Assembly: GCA_902702965.1 (NCBI GenBank)
Contig: CACRXP010000380.1
Span: forward strand, 174,046-238,045
DNA: 64,000 nt
Reading direction: 5' to 3'
Source of the DNA: Spirometra erinaceieuropaei
Taxonomy: Eukaryota > Platyhelminthes > Cestoda > Diphyllobothriidea > Diphyllobothriidae
The notes under the pieces are model-generated. The model was not told the DNA's origin and ran no database searches. It saw only the letters and a program-made list of their open reading frames with translations. The first letter of the stretch is position 1, and every line of letters begins with the position of its first letter. The translations under genes were made by a program, and so were the position numbers. Of the stretch, positions 1-10,333 are shown piece after piece.

Positions 1-14
1 CCGCCCGGTAAGTA

Positions 15-1009
15 CAATGAGTGACCGATCTGATAAGATGTTGTCTGAAATTCTGAAATGCGTTTTCGATTAGGAAGAATTCCTTAGGCGCGATTGTATT
101 ACTGATTATCTTGTGGCATAATCCTATAGTATTTTGGACTCGGCAGGAGGTCAGCTTTTGAGTACACTGCTTTTCAATCTCCTGTAGAAACCGTACTCGA
201 CAAAAAATGATTACTTAAGTTGCATGCACTTTTCCCGCTGATTTTCGATGGTCCTGCAAATTCGAATATATTTCATAGAAATCACGAATAAAAGTATGCT
301 TTCTGTCAGTCGTTTGATAGAAAATCACGTCATCTTTAGATTTTATACTCGGAGAAAGGGTATAATTAGATTCTGAAAAAGTTCCCTAATTGCCAAATAA
401 TTCGGAGCCTGATCAGTCGTTTCATTAGCGCCTAGTGATTTCAGTCTACAAGGGGCGTGCGTCCCGCGTAAAGAAAATTACATATTCTTCTATACCTTTA
501 AATAGATACCATAGAGGGTCCATATAATTTTGCAATGGATGCCGATCATGTTGCACTTTACATGAGGAGCAGTGGTAAACGGACAGGCACGATGTTGTAT
601 AGATGGACATTGCGCGGTCTTAAAAATCTCATAATTAGAAACTTTTTCGAAATCTAATTATTGTCTTTCTTCGAGTATAAATTATAAAGCTGACGTGATT
701 CTCTATCAAACGACTGAAAGAACGAATATTTTTGTTCTTAGTCTCCATAAAATGTATTTAAATTTGTAAAACCATCGAAAATCAATGGGAAAAGTGCATG
801 CTACTTAAGTAATCATTTTTTTGCCGAGTACGGTTTCTACAGGAGATTGAAAAGCAGTGTATTCAAAAGCTGACATCCTGCCGAGCCCAAAATACTATAG
901 GAGTATGCCACAAAATAATCAGTAATACAATCGCGCCTAAGTAATTCTTCCTGATCGAAAATGTATTTTGGAATTTCAGCCGACATTTCCTGAGATCGGT
1001 CACTCAATG
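15..1009. mobile_element. Foldback MITE, about 1 kb (copy F1)
   Basis: This is a non-coding palindromic element. The left end reads CAATGAGTGACCGATCT and the right end is close to its reverse complement (AGATCGGTCACTCAATG). TA sits immediately outside both ends. The two arms, each roughly 340 bp, mirror each other: the left arm has ATGATTACTTAAGT and TTTTCGATGGTCCTGCAAAT, and both recur inverted in the right arm. A unique centre of about 280 bp separates them. No reading frame encodes a transposase. By family knowledge, TA-flanked elements starting CAGT-like point to mobilisation by a Tc1/mariner-type transposase supplied elsewhere; that is inference. Related copies lie at 5295, 17915, 18798, 20216, 21729, 46670 and 53435. 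Confidence 0.8.
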
Positions 1010-1011
1010 TA

Positions 1012-1480
1012 AGCGGCTAATTTTCACAAAATGAGATTACCGAGAGTGCAGTCGTCGTTGGCAGTTTTACCGATTAGCATAAGGTAATGTGTGCACATGA
1101 ATTTATTAAGGCAGGATGTCTTGTGGACTGTTTTACTTGAATAAGGAGAGTCGTTCTCCAAAAAAGTATCGACACATTTTTATTCAGGTCATTTACCATG
1201 CTAACGCATGCAGAAGATTAACAGAAAAGCGTGTTCCCACAAGTTCACACTGGTGCAGGCAATCCTTTAATTGAATCGAACGTATATGAGCAGCCTTCGT
1301 TCTGCCCGGCATTTAATTTTACCGTCTTCGTAGGCTAGATAAAGTCATGCGGAAAGTTCAATATCTTCATCCTCATTGTCGTCCTCAAAAACGGGGCCAC
1401 TCCGGCCCTGCGACACTTTTTGGCTATTCAAGGCATAGCAACTGCACGGCAACTGCATGCTTCAGCACCTGATCAGTTGG
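1012..1480. other. Intergenic stretch with no recognised feature
   Basis: The stretch lies between the first foldback element and the first PLE-containing unit. It has no long frame, tRNA-like box or strong repeat that I can match elsewhere in the window. Similarity to the other PLE-unit copies starts near 1480, at a segment ending in a TTGTCTAGACTATCG motif that is also present upstream of the minus-strand copies. Confidence 0.4.
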
Positions 1481-1514
1481 AAGGGATTGGTAGCCAATAC
1501 AAATGATTGTCTAG

Positions 1515-2804
1515 ACTATCGAACTACTCCTACCGGACACATACGATGAAACGGAGGATCGGCTTGGGCACGCCCAAACCCTCAAGTATCTGCAGTTCTG
1601 CTTCAAGAGTTACTTTACGCTCGGCGGAGCAGTCTATGAGTAGGTGAGGGGCACGCCAATGAGTTCGCTGATTTCGGGACTCTTAGCCGAGGCGGTCCTA
1701 CAACGGCTGGAGTCGCCAGTTTACCGACAGTATGGACCGAAATTCTGGGCTCAGTATGCGAATGATACCCTCGTCGTCAACGAACGTGACTGGGTGCAGG
1801 AATTCAAAGAACATCTTAACGCCATCTTCCCGGACATCCAATTTACGATGGAGGAAGAGGGAAACAACCAGCTGGCATTTCTTGATGTTCTTGTCTGCCG
1901 CAAAGATTGTGGTGGCCTAAACGCCAAAGTATTCAGGAAGGCGACAAACACGACGCAAGTACTGAAATACAACAACAACCACCCAATCAGTCAAAAACGC
2001 AGCTGCGTAAGGACACTATACCAGCGCGTGGAGACACACTGCAGTGTACCGGAAAACAAGGTTGCTGAATCACAATACCTTCGACGGGTATTCAAAGCCA
2101 ATGGCTACCCGCGAAACTTCGTCATCCAGTACCTGCGCTAACAAGACGAGAGACGAAATCCAACCGACCCCAAATTTTGGCGAGCTCTCCTGTACGGGAA
2201 GAATGTCTCGGAAGCCCACAGCCGCCTTCTTACACCCCTTGGAATTAGAGTTGCACACAGACCGGAGGCAACCATAAGGCGTCAGATCATGAGGCCGAAA
2301 GACCCACTGCCACGGCAAGAAACATCTGGAGTCGTTTACTCCGTCTGGTGCAGCGGAGGGCAAGGCAACTATGTCGAAAAAACCAAAAGGCTACTGCGGA
2401 TGCGGATGACCGAGCACGCAGCAGCGGTGAGGAGGAAAGACGCCAGCTCCCAAGTCGCGGCTCACTCGACCGGACCCAACCACACATTCAAGTTTGACGA
2501 AGCAGAAAGTCTTGCTAGAGATGACAACCGCGTGGGCCGCGAGCTGCTCGAGTCATAGTTTTCTGGTTCTCAATCAATCAACAAGCACGACGATCTCCCC
2601 ACTCCAGATTCGGCGCTGCGACTTTGTCTAGGCAAAGTATTTAGCCGCGAGGAGGGCGTGTGGATGACTACCGATCCTGCTGTCAATATCGGCGAGCCAA
2701 ATCACCCAAGAGTCCACTCGGATGACGAAATCCGGCCGTCACTAACTCGACTGCATGCGATGAGCGTGGGAGTCGATAATCTTGACCGGCACACAAGGGC
2801 ATAA
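1515..2804 (+). pseudogene. Penelope-like retroelement RT-endonuclease, copy 1, broken
   Basis: This is a 5'-truncated Penelope-like polyprotein: reverse transcriptase followed by a GIY-YIG endonuclease. One frame carries the whole similarity but is cut by stops at 1641-1643 (TAG, just before RT motif B, VRGTPMSSLISG), 2139-2141 (TAA) and 2557-2559 (TAG). RT motif C reads YAND instead of YVDD, so one catalytic aspartate is lost. The conserved FLDVLVCRK block follows. The endonuclease part (2289-2558) keeps GVVY but its second motif is YVEKT instead of YVGET, and one cysteine of the C-x-C pair is Gly. The C-terminal block (INKHDDLPTPDSALR) continues to a stop at 2802-2804. A live element would nick target DNA and copy its RNA there. 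This copy is dead in both domains. It is paralogous to the minus-strand copies at 8737 and 12880. Confidence 0.88.
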
Positions 2805-2955
2805 CAACGGTATGACTGCTGCACGCTTCAACACCTGGCCAGTCGAGCTCTGGTGCACTCGGAAGCTGCCAAATGTGATAGGCATGTAGCGGCCTAGCAA
2901 CTACATCCTATAAATATTGCAACACCTGAGTAATTCACTACCCTTATCTGACTCT

Positions 2956-2997
2956 GTCCCTGATGATGAATTCGAGTGAGAATCCGAAACGTGGGGC
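2956..2997 (+). ncRNA. Hammerhead-like motif downstream of PLE copy 1, decayed
   Basis: The order of parts matches a minimal hammerhead: a short stem I strand GTCC (2956-2959), CTGATGA (2960-2966), an imperfect stem II with loop, GAAAC (2986-2990), GT, then GGGC (2994-2997), which can pair with GTCC. The base at the cleavage position (2993) is G, which the family does not tolerate, so this copy should be inactive. Copy 3 at 12717-12758 has C at this position. Hammerheads in Penelope-like elements are established knowledge. Assignment here rests on motif order and stem I pairing. Stem II pairs only with a bulged A. Confidence 0.5.
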
Positions 2998-4358
2998 TAA
3001 TTAAGTTCTTGTTCCAGCGATCGTGTCTCCTTCTTCGCCGTTTTCTTAACCGACAAGTGAATGTCGACGACAGGACTGCTGTTTCCGCTCCGACCTGAGG
3101 TGGTTCAGTAATCTCCAAGGGGGATCATCTATGGTCATGATTTGCGCCGGATCAACTGTAAAGAGAACGGACGGGACGTTAGCAGGTCCATGGTTCTGGA
3201 TCTTGCAGACAACCATGAAAAGGCAAGAGGTTGGCACACGTTTACGATTCTACTACTTCATTCCGAATAACCTATCAGTTGTAACAACAAAAGAAAATGT
3301 TAGAGTTTCGAATCAGCTTGTCCTAGCAAATGAGTGACATTATGCCCTTGCGTCGAAATTGCATTTAGCAGGAGGGAGACAGACTGACATCTATATTGTA
3401 ATGTTTCACATGAGACAGAAAGTGACTTCAAGATAATCTGTGTCGCTCAGACAAACTGAAAAAATACTGTATCTGTCTCATTGGTCATCTCGGACTGCCT
3501 GTACCATTCAGCTCTACTTCTGGACATTTCTTTCTAAAAAAGCCATTTATAGCAGTTAGTGTAAGTGCTATTGACGCAGTCGCGGTGATTGGTTCAAAAA
3601 ACCTCTCCCTTGTTCCAGTCACCCCTTTTGTTTACTCATGTTACTGGATCGAAGAAAAAGGACTGAATATGGAACGTGAAGGGAAGATTGATACCTTTCT
3701 GGGACAGTAGTAACGGACATATGCAAAAACGAACTAACAATTCTTTTTCGGAATTCCCATGTGGTGTGGTGGAAGTCGTGCTTACGCACTACGCAAAGCT
3801 CCACCCACGCTCTAGTTTGAAGGACTCCCCTACTAAGTGTTTCACATAATCGTTCTAATCCCTGCAGCATAAAATTTCCACAATTCTCAGGGGACGTAGG
3901 ATTTCGTCATTAAAGTTGCTGCACCCGGAAAATTGCATTTTCACAGGCTTTCTCCTCGCAAGCGTTGACAGGAATTTGTTGCAATGGTTTAACCGCAGCT
4001 AATGGGCTCACAGCCGGGACGTTATTCGTCACACGGAAAGAATTTTCGGCTCCTTCGCCTTCTTCGAAAACAAGCCCCCTGATGGTAGATGGGCATTGTA
4101 ACAATCCACTGTTGCTAAAAAAAAATATTGACCCACGAGATCATGGGCGGTCATGTCTGATAGAAATATACTTTTGACCTCAGACCACGATTGCAAAAGT
4201 GAGAAAACAACTTAACAGAAAAGTGTTCCTTGCGGGACTGTGTACAACCACCCTTCGAGTTCCCATGAACAGTCTCTAGCCAATAGGTGACACATGCGAC
4301 TCATATTATTGGAACTGGAAGTGCCAGTCAGAAGGCGGAATGAATTATCCATACTGAC

Positions 4359-4458
4359 CCAACAATGAAAAAAACCGGTACCTCGGTGGGATTCGAACCC
4401 TTGAGATCAGGAGAAAGCCTTTAGTACAGCCAATGTTCTAGCCAGCTCAGCTTCAAGA
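4359..4458 (-). repeat. tRNA-derived SINE head, copy 1
   Basis: Read on the minus strand there is an A-box-like AAGCTGAGCTGG and, 53 bases later, a B-box GGGTTCGAATCCC, followed by CCGAGGTACC, a T-run and a tail ending TGTTGGGTCAGTATGG. The spacing exceeds that of a normal tRNA and the acceptor strands do not pair, so this is a Pol III-type SINE head and not a tRNA gene. The same unit lies inverted at 11180-11300, where the large duplication repeats it. Confidence 0.65.
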
Positions 4459-4914
4459 CCTTATCGGAAGACTTGAATTTTAATCACATTTGGGTCAAGT
4501 TACCGCGTGCACAAACTACTGTTAATCGTTGCGTAGGCTTAACCAAGAAGATAATATTCGACTGAATTAAGCGGCGACGCGGAGGTGGACCTGCACGTTG
4601 TGGCTGATAGAGCTGAACAGTCCATCTACGCGTGCAAAACACGGCCTGGCCCATCATACCTCACATACTTGACTTCCTTCTCAGGTGCCGCAAAGGTCAC
4701 AGTGGGGGGGACGATTTCAGTCCGACTTTTAGTCCACAGAAGGGCTGAGTCACCCCGACAGTTTGCAACCTTCCAAGCCGAGAAGTCGTAGAGGTCGGAT
4801 GGTATCAGCAATCACTACTCAGGATTTCGTGAGAGCCTGTGGAGGCTCCACACTGAGCTCATTATCATGTGGATAAATAGTTTTTTTATCAATAATGGTT
4901 TGAGTGACAAACCG

Positions 4915-4962
4915 ATCGTCATACTGTCCGAGGCGCCGAGTTTTTCACAGTTGGGTCAGTAT
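4915..4962 (+). repeat. SINE tail fragment
   Basis: This short fragment contains CGCCGAGTTTTTCACAGTTGGGTCAGTATA, the tail seen after the tRNA-like SINE heads. The reverse complement recurs at 10655-10690 inside the inverted duplicate. No A or B box is attached here. Confidence 0.5.
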
Positions 4963-5294
4963 AAATTATTCAAAATCTGCTAAAACATCCATTAAGGAAT
5001 GGATTATCGTGTGAGTGCGGCTCTGTACACGCAGAAGCCAAGGGCGTAGGCCGTGGAAACTATTTATTGCTACCTCTATGGCCCTTATTTTCTTGGTGTA
5101 CTGGGCCCCGGGAAACTGAGACGACCGGAATACGACCTCTACGAGGGGCGGCAATGATGAAACTTAATATTTCATGAAGTGCTTAAATGAGGCTGGTCGA
5201 AAATGACCTGCCTAGACGGAAATACGGTGGTGATCTCAGATTGGTGATTTACTTTAGAATACTGCTAGAGAAAAGCTCGGACAATTGCAACATA

Positions 5295-6237
5295 CAGCAC
5301 TTGACCGATCTCATAAAATGTTGGCGGAAATTCTGGAATGCGTGCTCGATTAGGAAGGGTTACTTAGGTGGAATGGTAATATTGATTAGCATGCAGCATA
5401 ATACTATAGTATTTCGTACTCTCCAGGATGCCGGCTTTTAAGTGCACTTCTTTTCGACCTCCTTCAGAAACTACACTCGATGGTCATATAAATTCAAATG
5501 TATTTTATAAAAATGTGCACAAAATATGCTTTCTTTTGCTCCGCGGGTGGAAAATCACACTGTTTTAACATTCTATACCCGAAGAAAGTCTATATTTAGG
5601 TTTTGAAGAAGTTTCCCAATTCCTGAATAGTTTCGAGCCTGATCGGCCGTTGCGTTAGCGTTTAACGATTTCAGTCTACAAAGTGTATGCTTTCGGCGTA
5701 AGGAACATCACATATTCCTCTATGCCTTTAAGAAAATACTAAATAGAGCTCGTAAAACTTTGTAATAGATGCGGACTATGTTGTACATTTCATGAGGAGT
5801 CTTGATAAACGGACATGTGCGATATTGTGTGTATAGACATCGCATGGTCTTAAAAATCTCATAATAAGAAACTTTTCCGAAACCTAAATGTACACTTTCT
5901 ACGGGTATAAAGTGTTAAGACAATGTAATTTTCTACCTCGGAGTAAAAGAAAGCTTAATTTTATGCATCTTTTCTATAAACTCCATTTGAACTTATGTGA
6001 CCATCGAAAATCAATGGGAAAAAATGCATGCCACTTTAGTAGTCATCTTTTACCGACCGTGGTTTCTGCGGGAGGTTAAAAAGAAGTGCATTTAAGAGCC
6101 GAAATCCTGCGATTACGAAATACTATAGGATTATGCTGCGTGTTAATCAATATTACCACTCCGCCTAAGTAATCCTTCCTAATCGAACACGCATTACAGA
6201 ATTTCGGCCAACATTTCATGATATCGGTCACTCACTG
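5295..6237. mobile_element. Foldback MITE at the centre of the PLE-unit inversion (F2)
   Basis: The termini are CAGCACTTGACCGATCTC and GATATCGGTCACTCACTG, with TA on each side (5293-5294 and 6238-6239). The arms are inverted copies of one another, for example ATGCATGCCACTTTAGTAGT near the right end. No transposase frame is present. The element sits between the tails of PLE unit 1 (+) and PLE unit 2 (-). A 3' remnant of the same copy type lies at 10207-10333, next to the same flanking sequence in reverse orientation, so the element was present before the duplication. Confidence 0.8.
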
Positions 6238-6780
6238 TATGTGATCGCATACTGTTACACTGAGAAGACCAGAATAAACCTTTCGTTTCAACTAGCCATA
6301 AGAGTACAGCATCAGCTATCCTCGGGGTGTTTCCAGTCAAATAGGCCTGCCAGTCGCCAATTCCCTGTTGAGAAGGCACTGACGATGACCAGGAAGTTCG
6401 AATGGTCAATGCATGCATCCTATGCAATTTGGACTTGTCGAAAAGGATGAAGTTCGGAGGGCGGGCCAGACCACAAAATTTATTTGGTGGTTGCCTATCC
6501 CTAGAAGCTTGGATGCTATGCGGCCAGGTAGAGCAGGCTGCGCCGCCGCCGCAGTCCAAAAACGGGGCCACACTGACACAGCGCATGCGCTTGTCTGGCG
6601 GCGCGTGGGCTCGGGAATAGCGAACGGATCGTGTGTGGCACGCGTAGACGGGTAGTTCAGACTTGTCAGCCGCCGCACCCAACCTCATCACCAGTTGGCT
6701 GACAGGTTCTACTGATGCACGGAAGGAGGCGGAGAGATTGTGACCGACGTTGGGTCATCCAGCCTCATTATACAGCAGCG
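6238..6780. repeat. S1-like repeat between MITE F2 and PLE tail 2
   Basis: The block 6625-6720 contains TGTGTGGCACGCGTAGACGG followed by a TTGTCAGCCGCCGCACCC-type stretch, the signature of a short dispersed repeat found many times in this window (for example at 49690, 50770 and 60125). The overlapping open frames here run on both strands across this GC-rich repeat and show no family similarity that I recognise, so I do not call them genes. Confidence 0.5.
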
Positions 6781-8543
6781 GATTCCTCACCCTAATCCAC
6801 CTGACATGCGTGAATCTACCCCTTCGGGTTTAGACTCTCGGCTTCGAGTGACGGGATAACTCGCTACTTCTCAGGACTGACAGTCAGACTGCACTCGCTC
6901 CCCCTCACTGTGACGTTTACGGCATCTGTGAATGAAGCCAGGTGCGCTAGCTATAACAAGTCGGGCCGTGTTTGGCACGCGTAGATGGACTGTTTAGCAC
7001 ATCAACTTCCCCGTCGCCGCTTAATGCAGTCGAACGGCGTTTCCCGGGTTAAGACTACGCAAAGGCACTGGTTGCACGGAATAACAGTAGTTTGTGCTCG
7101 CGTCTACACCCAACTGCAAGTCTGTATTATGTCATGTGCCTCTGGTGGCTAAGCTATGTCAGTCATTGGTCGACGTAACATTTGAAAGTCCTGCTCACCC
7201 ACACCCAAGTCAACTGACTGCTACAAAATGCTACAACCAGCTACGAAGAACCTGGCTGTAATAGGGGCGCCACCGCTACTCAGAATTCCATGAGGGGATT
7301 TTGATTATTCTGACAGGGGTCCAAACAGCATATAACTGCTTGCGGTTGTTCTGCATTAAACCCACGATCTCGTACATATTAACGTTCTTTTTAACAACAA
7401 CAGACCGAGTCACAAAGTCCACTTGTCGGTAGTGGGCGTGTTTAGGAAGATAGCGAATGAACCAAACATTCTTTCTGTCTGACAAATAACATCTAGTTGC
7501 TATTAACGTCCTGACACAATTACCGCGAACGATCGCGAGGAGAAAGCCTGCAAAAATGCAATTTTCCGAGTACAGTAACTTTAATGACGAAATTCTATGC
7601 TCCCTCAGTATTGGAGAATTCCACACTGGAGGGGTTGGAACAATTATGTGAAGCACATTATACGGGTGTCCCTTAGACCAGGATAAAGCTGTGCCTAGGG
7701 AGCAAGCATTTCGAGCTGACTGGGCATTCGTGGAGTTGTTTTCCCTGCAGCTCATTTACGGTCGCTCTGCCCGCATGACTTCCACCACACCACACTGGAA
7801 ATTCGAGAAGGAACTGTTGCGCATGACCCAAATTACCGTCGCGGTGAAGTATCAAGCCTCTCTTCGTGTTCCAAACCCTGCCGTTTCTCTCCGATTCTAG
7901 AATACGAGTAGACGACGGGGAGCGTCGAAAATCAATGAGAGGATTTTTTGAACCAATCATTGAGACTGCGTCAATAGCATTTACTCAAACTGCCATAAAT
8001 GGCTTTTTTAGGAAGGTCCAGTCCTAGAACTGGAGTTACAGGCAGTCCGAGATGGTCCATGCGAAATATGCAGCAACTGTTAGGTTGTCTGAGCGACACA
8101 GATTATCTTGAAGTCACTTTCTGTCTCATGTGAAACATTACAATCTAGATGTCAGTCTGTCTCCCTCCTTCTAAATACACTTGCGCCTTAGGGCATAATG
8201 TCACTCGCTTCCTAGGACAGGCTGATTTGAAACTCTAATCTTCTCTCCTGTTGTTACAGCTGATAAGTAATTCGAAGCTTAAGTATTCGAATTGTAAATG
8301 TGTGCTGTCCTCTTGCCTTTTCATGGTTGTCTGCAAGATTCAGAGCCATGGACCTGCTAACGCCCTGCCCCTCCTCTTTATCGTCCTGATCCGGTGCAAA
8401 TCATGGCCATAGTTGATCCCCCTTGAAGATTACTGAACCACCCCATGTCAGAGCGGCAACAGCAGTCCTGTCGTCGACATTCACTCGTCGGTTTAGACAA
8501 TTGCGAAGAAGGAGACACGATCGCTGGAACAGGGGCTTAATTA
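6781..8543 (-). repeat. Long non-coding tail of PLE unit, copy 2
   Basis: This is a minus-strand version of the tail seen at 2998-5292, more diverged and missing the SINE. Shared landmarks are the AAAATTGCATTT...GGCTTTCTCCTCGC block near 7535-7570 and the TGAAGTCACTTTCTGTCTCATGTGA block near 8110. The predicted frames at 7276-7755 and 7673-7960 come from this tail. Their counterparts in copies 1 and 3 are not kept in frame, so they are probably not coding. Confidence 0.65.
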
Positions 8544-8585
8544 GCCCCACGTTTCGTATTCCCACTCGAATCCATCATTAGGGAC
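8544..8585 (-). ncRNA. Hammerhead-like motif downstream of PLE copy 2, decayed
   Basis: The position and layout match copy 1, read on the minus strand. The core reads CTAATGA instead of CTGATGA, which changes the invariant G, and the cleavage-site base is G. Stem I strands GTCC and GGGC remain. It should be inactive. Confidence 0.45.
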
Positions 8586-8736
8586 AGAGTCAGATAAGGG
8601 TGGTGAATTACTCAGGTGTTGCAATATTTATAGGATGTAGTTGCTAGACCGCTACATGCCTATCACATTTGGCAGCCTCCGAGTGCATCAGATCTCGACT
8701 GGCCAGGTGTTGAAGCGTGCAGCCGTCATACCGTTA

Positions 8737-10015
8737 CTATGCCCTTATGTGCCGGTCAAGATTATCGACTCCCACGCTCATCGCATTCAGTCGAGTTACT
8801 GACGGCCGGATTTCGTCATCCGAGTGGACTCTTAGGTGATTTGGCTCGCCGATATTGACACCGGGATCGGTAGTTATCCACACGTTGTCCTCACGGCTGA
8901 CTACTTTGCCTAGACAAATTCGCAGCGCCGAATCTGGAGTGGGGAGATCGTCGTGCTTGTTGATTGAGAACCGGAAAACCATGACTCGAGCAGCTCGCGA
9001 CCCATGCGGTTGTTACCTCCAGCAAGAATTTCTGTTTCGTCAAACTGGAATGTGTGGTTGGGTCCGGTCGATTGATCCGCGACTTGGGAGCTGGCGTCTT
9101 TCCTCCTCACCGCTGCTGCGTGCTCGGTCATCCGCATCCGCAGTAGCCTTTTGGTTTTTTCGACATAGTTGCCTTGCCCTCCGCTGCACCAGACGGAGTA
9201 AACGACTCCAGATGTTTCTTGCCGTGGCAGTGGGTCTTTCGGCCTCATGATCTGACGCCTTATGGTTGCCTCCGGTCTGTGTGCAACTCTAATTCCAAGG
9301 GGTGTAAGAAGGCGGCTGTGGGCTTCCGAGACATTCTTCACGTACGGGAGAGTTCACCAAAATTTGGGGTCGGTTGGATTTCGTCTCTCGTCTCGTTCGC
9401 TCAGGCACTGGTTGACAAAGTTGCGCGGGTAGGTATTGGCCTTGAATACCCGTTGAAGGTATTGTAATTCAGCAACCTTGACTTCCGGTTTCCTGCAGTG
9501 CGTCTCCACACGCTGGTGTAATGTTCTTATGCAACTGCGTTTGTGAGTGATTGGGTGGTTGCTGTCGTAGCTCAGTAGTTGCGGGATGTTTGTCGCCTTC
9601 CTGAATACTTTGGTGTTTAGGCCACCACAATATTTGCGGCAGACAAGAACATCAAGAAATGCCAACTGGTTATTTTCCTCTTCCTCCATCGTAAATTGGA
9701 TGTCCGGGAAGATGGCGTTAAGATGTTCTTTGAATTGCCACACCTGATCCCGTTCGATGACGACGAAATTATCATCCACATAGCGAGCCCAGAATGTCGG
9801 TTCGTGGTGTCGGAAAACTGTCGACTCCAGCCTTTGTAGGACCACCTCGGTTAAGAGTCCCGAAATCAGCGAACCGATTGGCGTGCCCTTCACCTACTCG
9901 TAGATTGCTCCGCCGAACGTACAGTACCTCTTGAAACAGAACTGCCGATGTTTGAGGGTTTGGGCGTGCCCGAGCCGATCCTGCTTTTCGTCGTATGTGT
10001 CTCGTAGGAGTAGTT
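8737..10015 (-). pseudogene. Penelope-like retroelement RT-endonuclease, copy 2, broken
   Basis: This is a minus-strand paralogue of copy 1 and retains the best reverse transcriptase of the three. Motif B reads VKGTPIGSLISG and motif C reads RYVDDNFV with both catalytic aspartates present, followed by FLDVLVCRK. Stops lie at 9896-9894 (TAG, same codon as copies 1 and 3) and 9356-9354 (TGA where CGA is expected). After the second stop the same frame resumes through an endonuclease with GVVY and the degraded motif YVEKT. A frameshift near 8960 moves the C-terminal INKHDDLPTPDSALR block into another frame, ending at 8737. RT motif A and everything upstream are missing, so the element is 5' truncated. 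Confidence 0.88.
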
Positions 10016-10206
10016 CGATAGTCTAGACAATCATCTGTAATGACTGTCAATCCCTTCCAACTGATTGAATGTCTGGGACGTCAGTGACAAAAAGAAGTGA
10101 AAAGGACTGGTAATTAACAGTCGAAGGAGTGAGTGAGTGTCTGTGTTTTGTGCCCCCGAGTCTAGCCACACGGGGATTCGCAGGACCAACAGGGACGGCT
10201 GGACTG
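10016..10206 (-). repeat. Upstream flank shared by PLE copies 2 and 3
   Basis: The segment contains AGAAGTGAAAAGGACTGGTAATTAACA and is repeated at 14165-14345 beside copy 3. It ends in GGACTGGAGTCC, where the copy beside PLE 2 runs straight into a MITE remnant. Its presence in both copies suggests that the two units are a tandem duplication on the minus strand. Confidence 0.6.
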
Positions 10207-10333
10207 GAGTCCGAAATACTATGGTATTATGCTTCATGCTAATCAATATTACCACTCCAACTTAGTAATCCTTCCTAATCGAGCACGCATTCCAGAATTT
10301 CGGCCAACATTTTATGGGATCGGTCAAGCACTG
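10207..10333. mobile_element. Right-arm remnant of foldback MITE
   Basis: Only the last 127 bp of the right arm remain (GAGTCCGAAATACTATGG to AAGCACTG, then TA). The sequence after the TA is the reverse complement of the DNA that precedes the intact MITE at 5295. The remnant therefore marks the far edge of the duplicated PLE unit 3. Confidence 0.75.

Larger units (their letters stand above)
2998..5292 (+). repeat. Long non-coding tail of PLE unit, copy 1
   Basis: About 2.3 kb of non-coding sequence follows the PLE and is shared, inverted, with 12716-10340 (copy 3) and in part with 8540-6780 (copy 2). Recognisable landmarks are the GATCATG-type block near 3125-3145, a block with CTTTCTCCTCGC near 3948, a tRNA-derived SINE at 4359-4458 and an S1-like block near 4590-4640. 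Because all three PLE copies carry the tail, it belongs either to the element's 3' region or to the host segment duplicated with it. The shared truncated MITE at the far end favours segmental duplication for copies 1 and 3. The small ORFs inside it are not conserved in frame between copies. Confidence 0.7.

Noticed and set aside
4380..4450. Possible genuine tRNA gene
   Set aside because: A and B boxes are present, but their spacing is 53 bases, the acceptor strands do not pair, and the unit is repeated with a SINE tail.
6194..6691. 165-codon minus-strand frame
   Set aside because: It starts in an S1-like repeat and runs into the end of MITE F2. Four other frames cover the same GC-rich DNA.
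7276..7755. 159-codon minus-strand open frame
   Set aside because: It lies in the tail of PLE unit 2. The paralogous stretches near 3900-4170 and 11500-11760 are not open in the matching frame.
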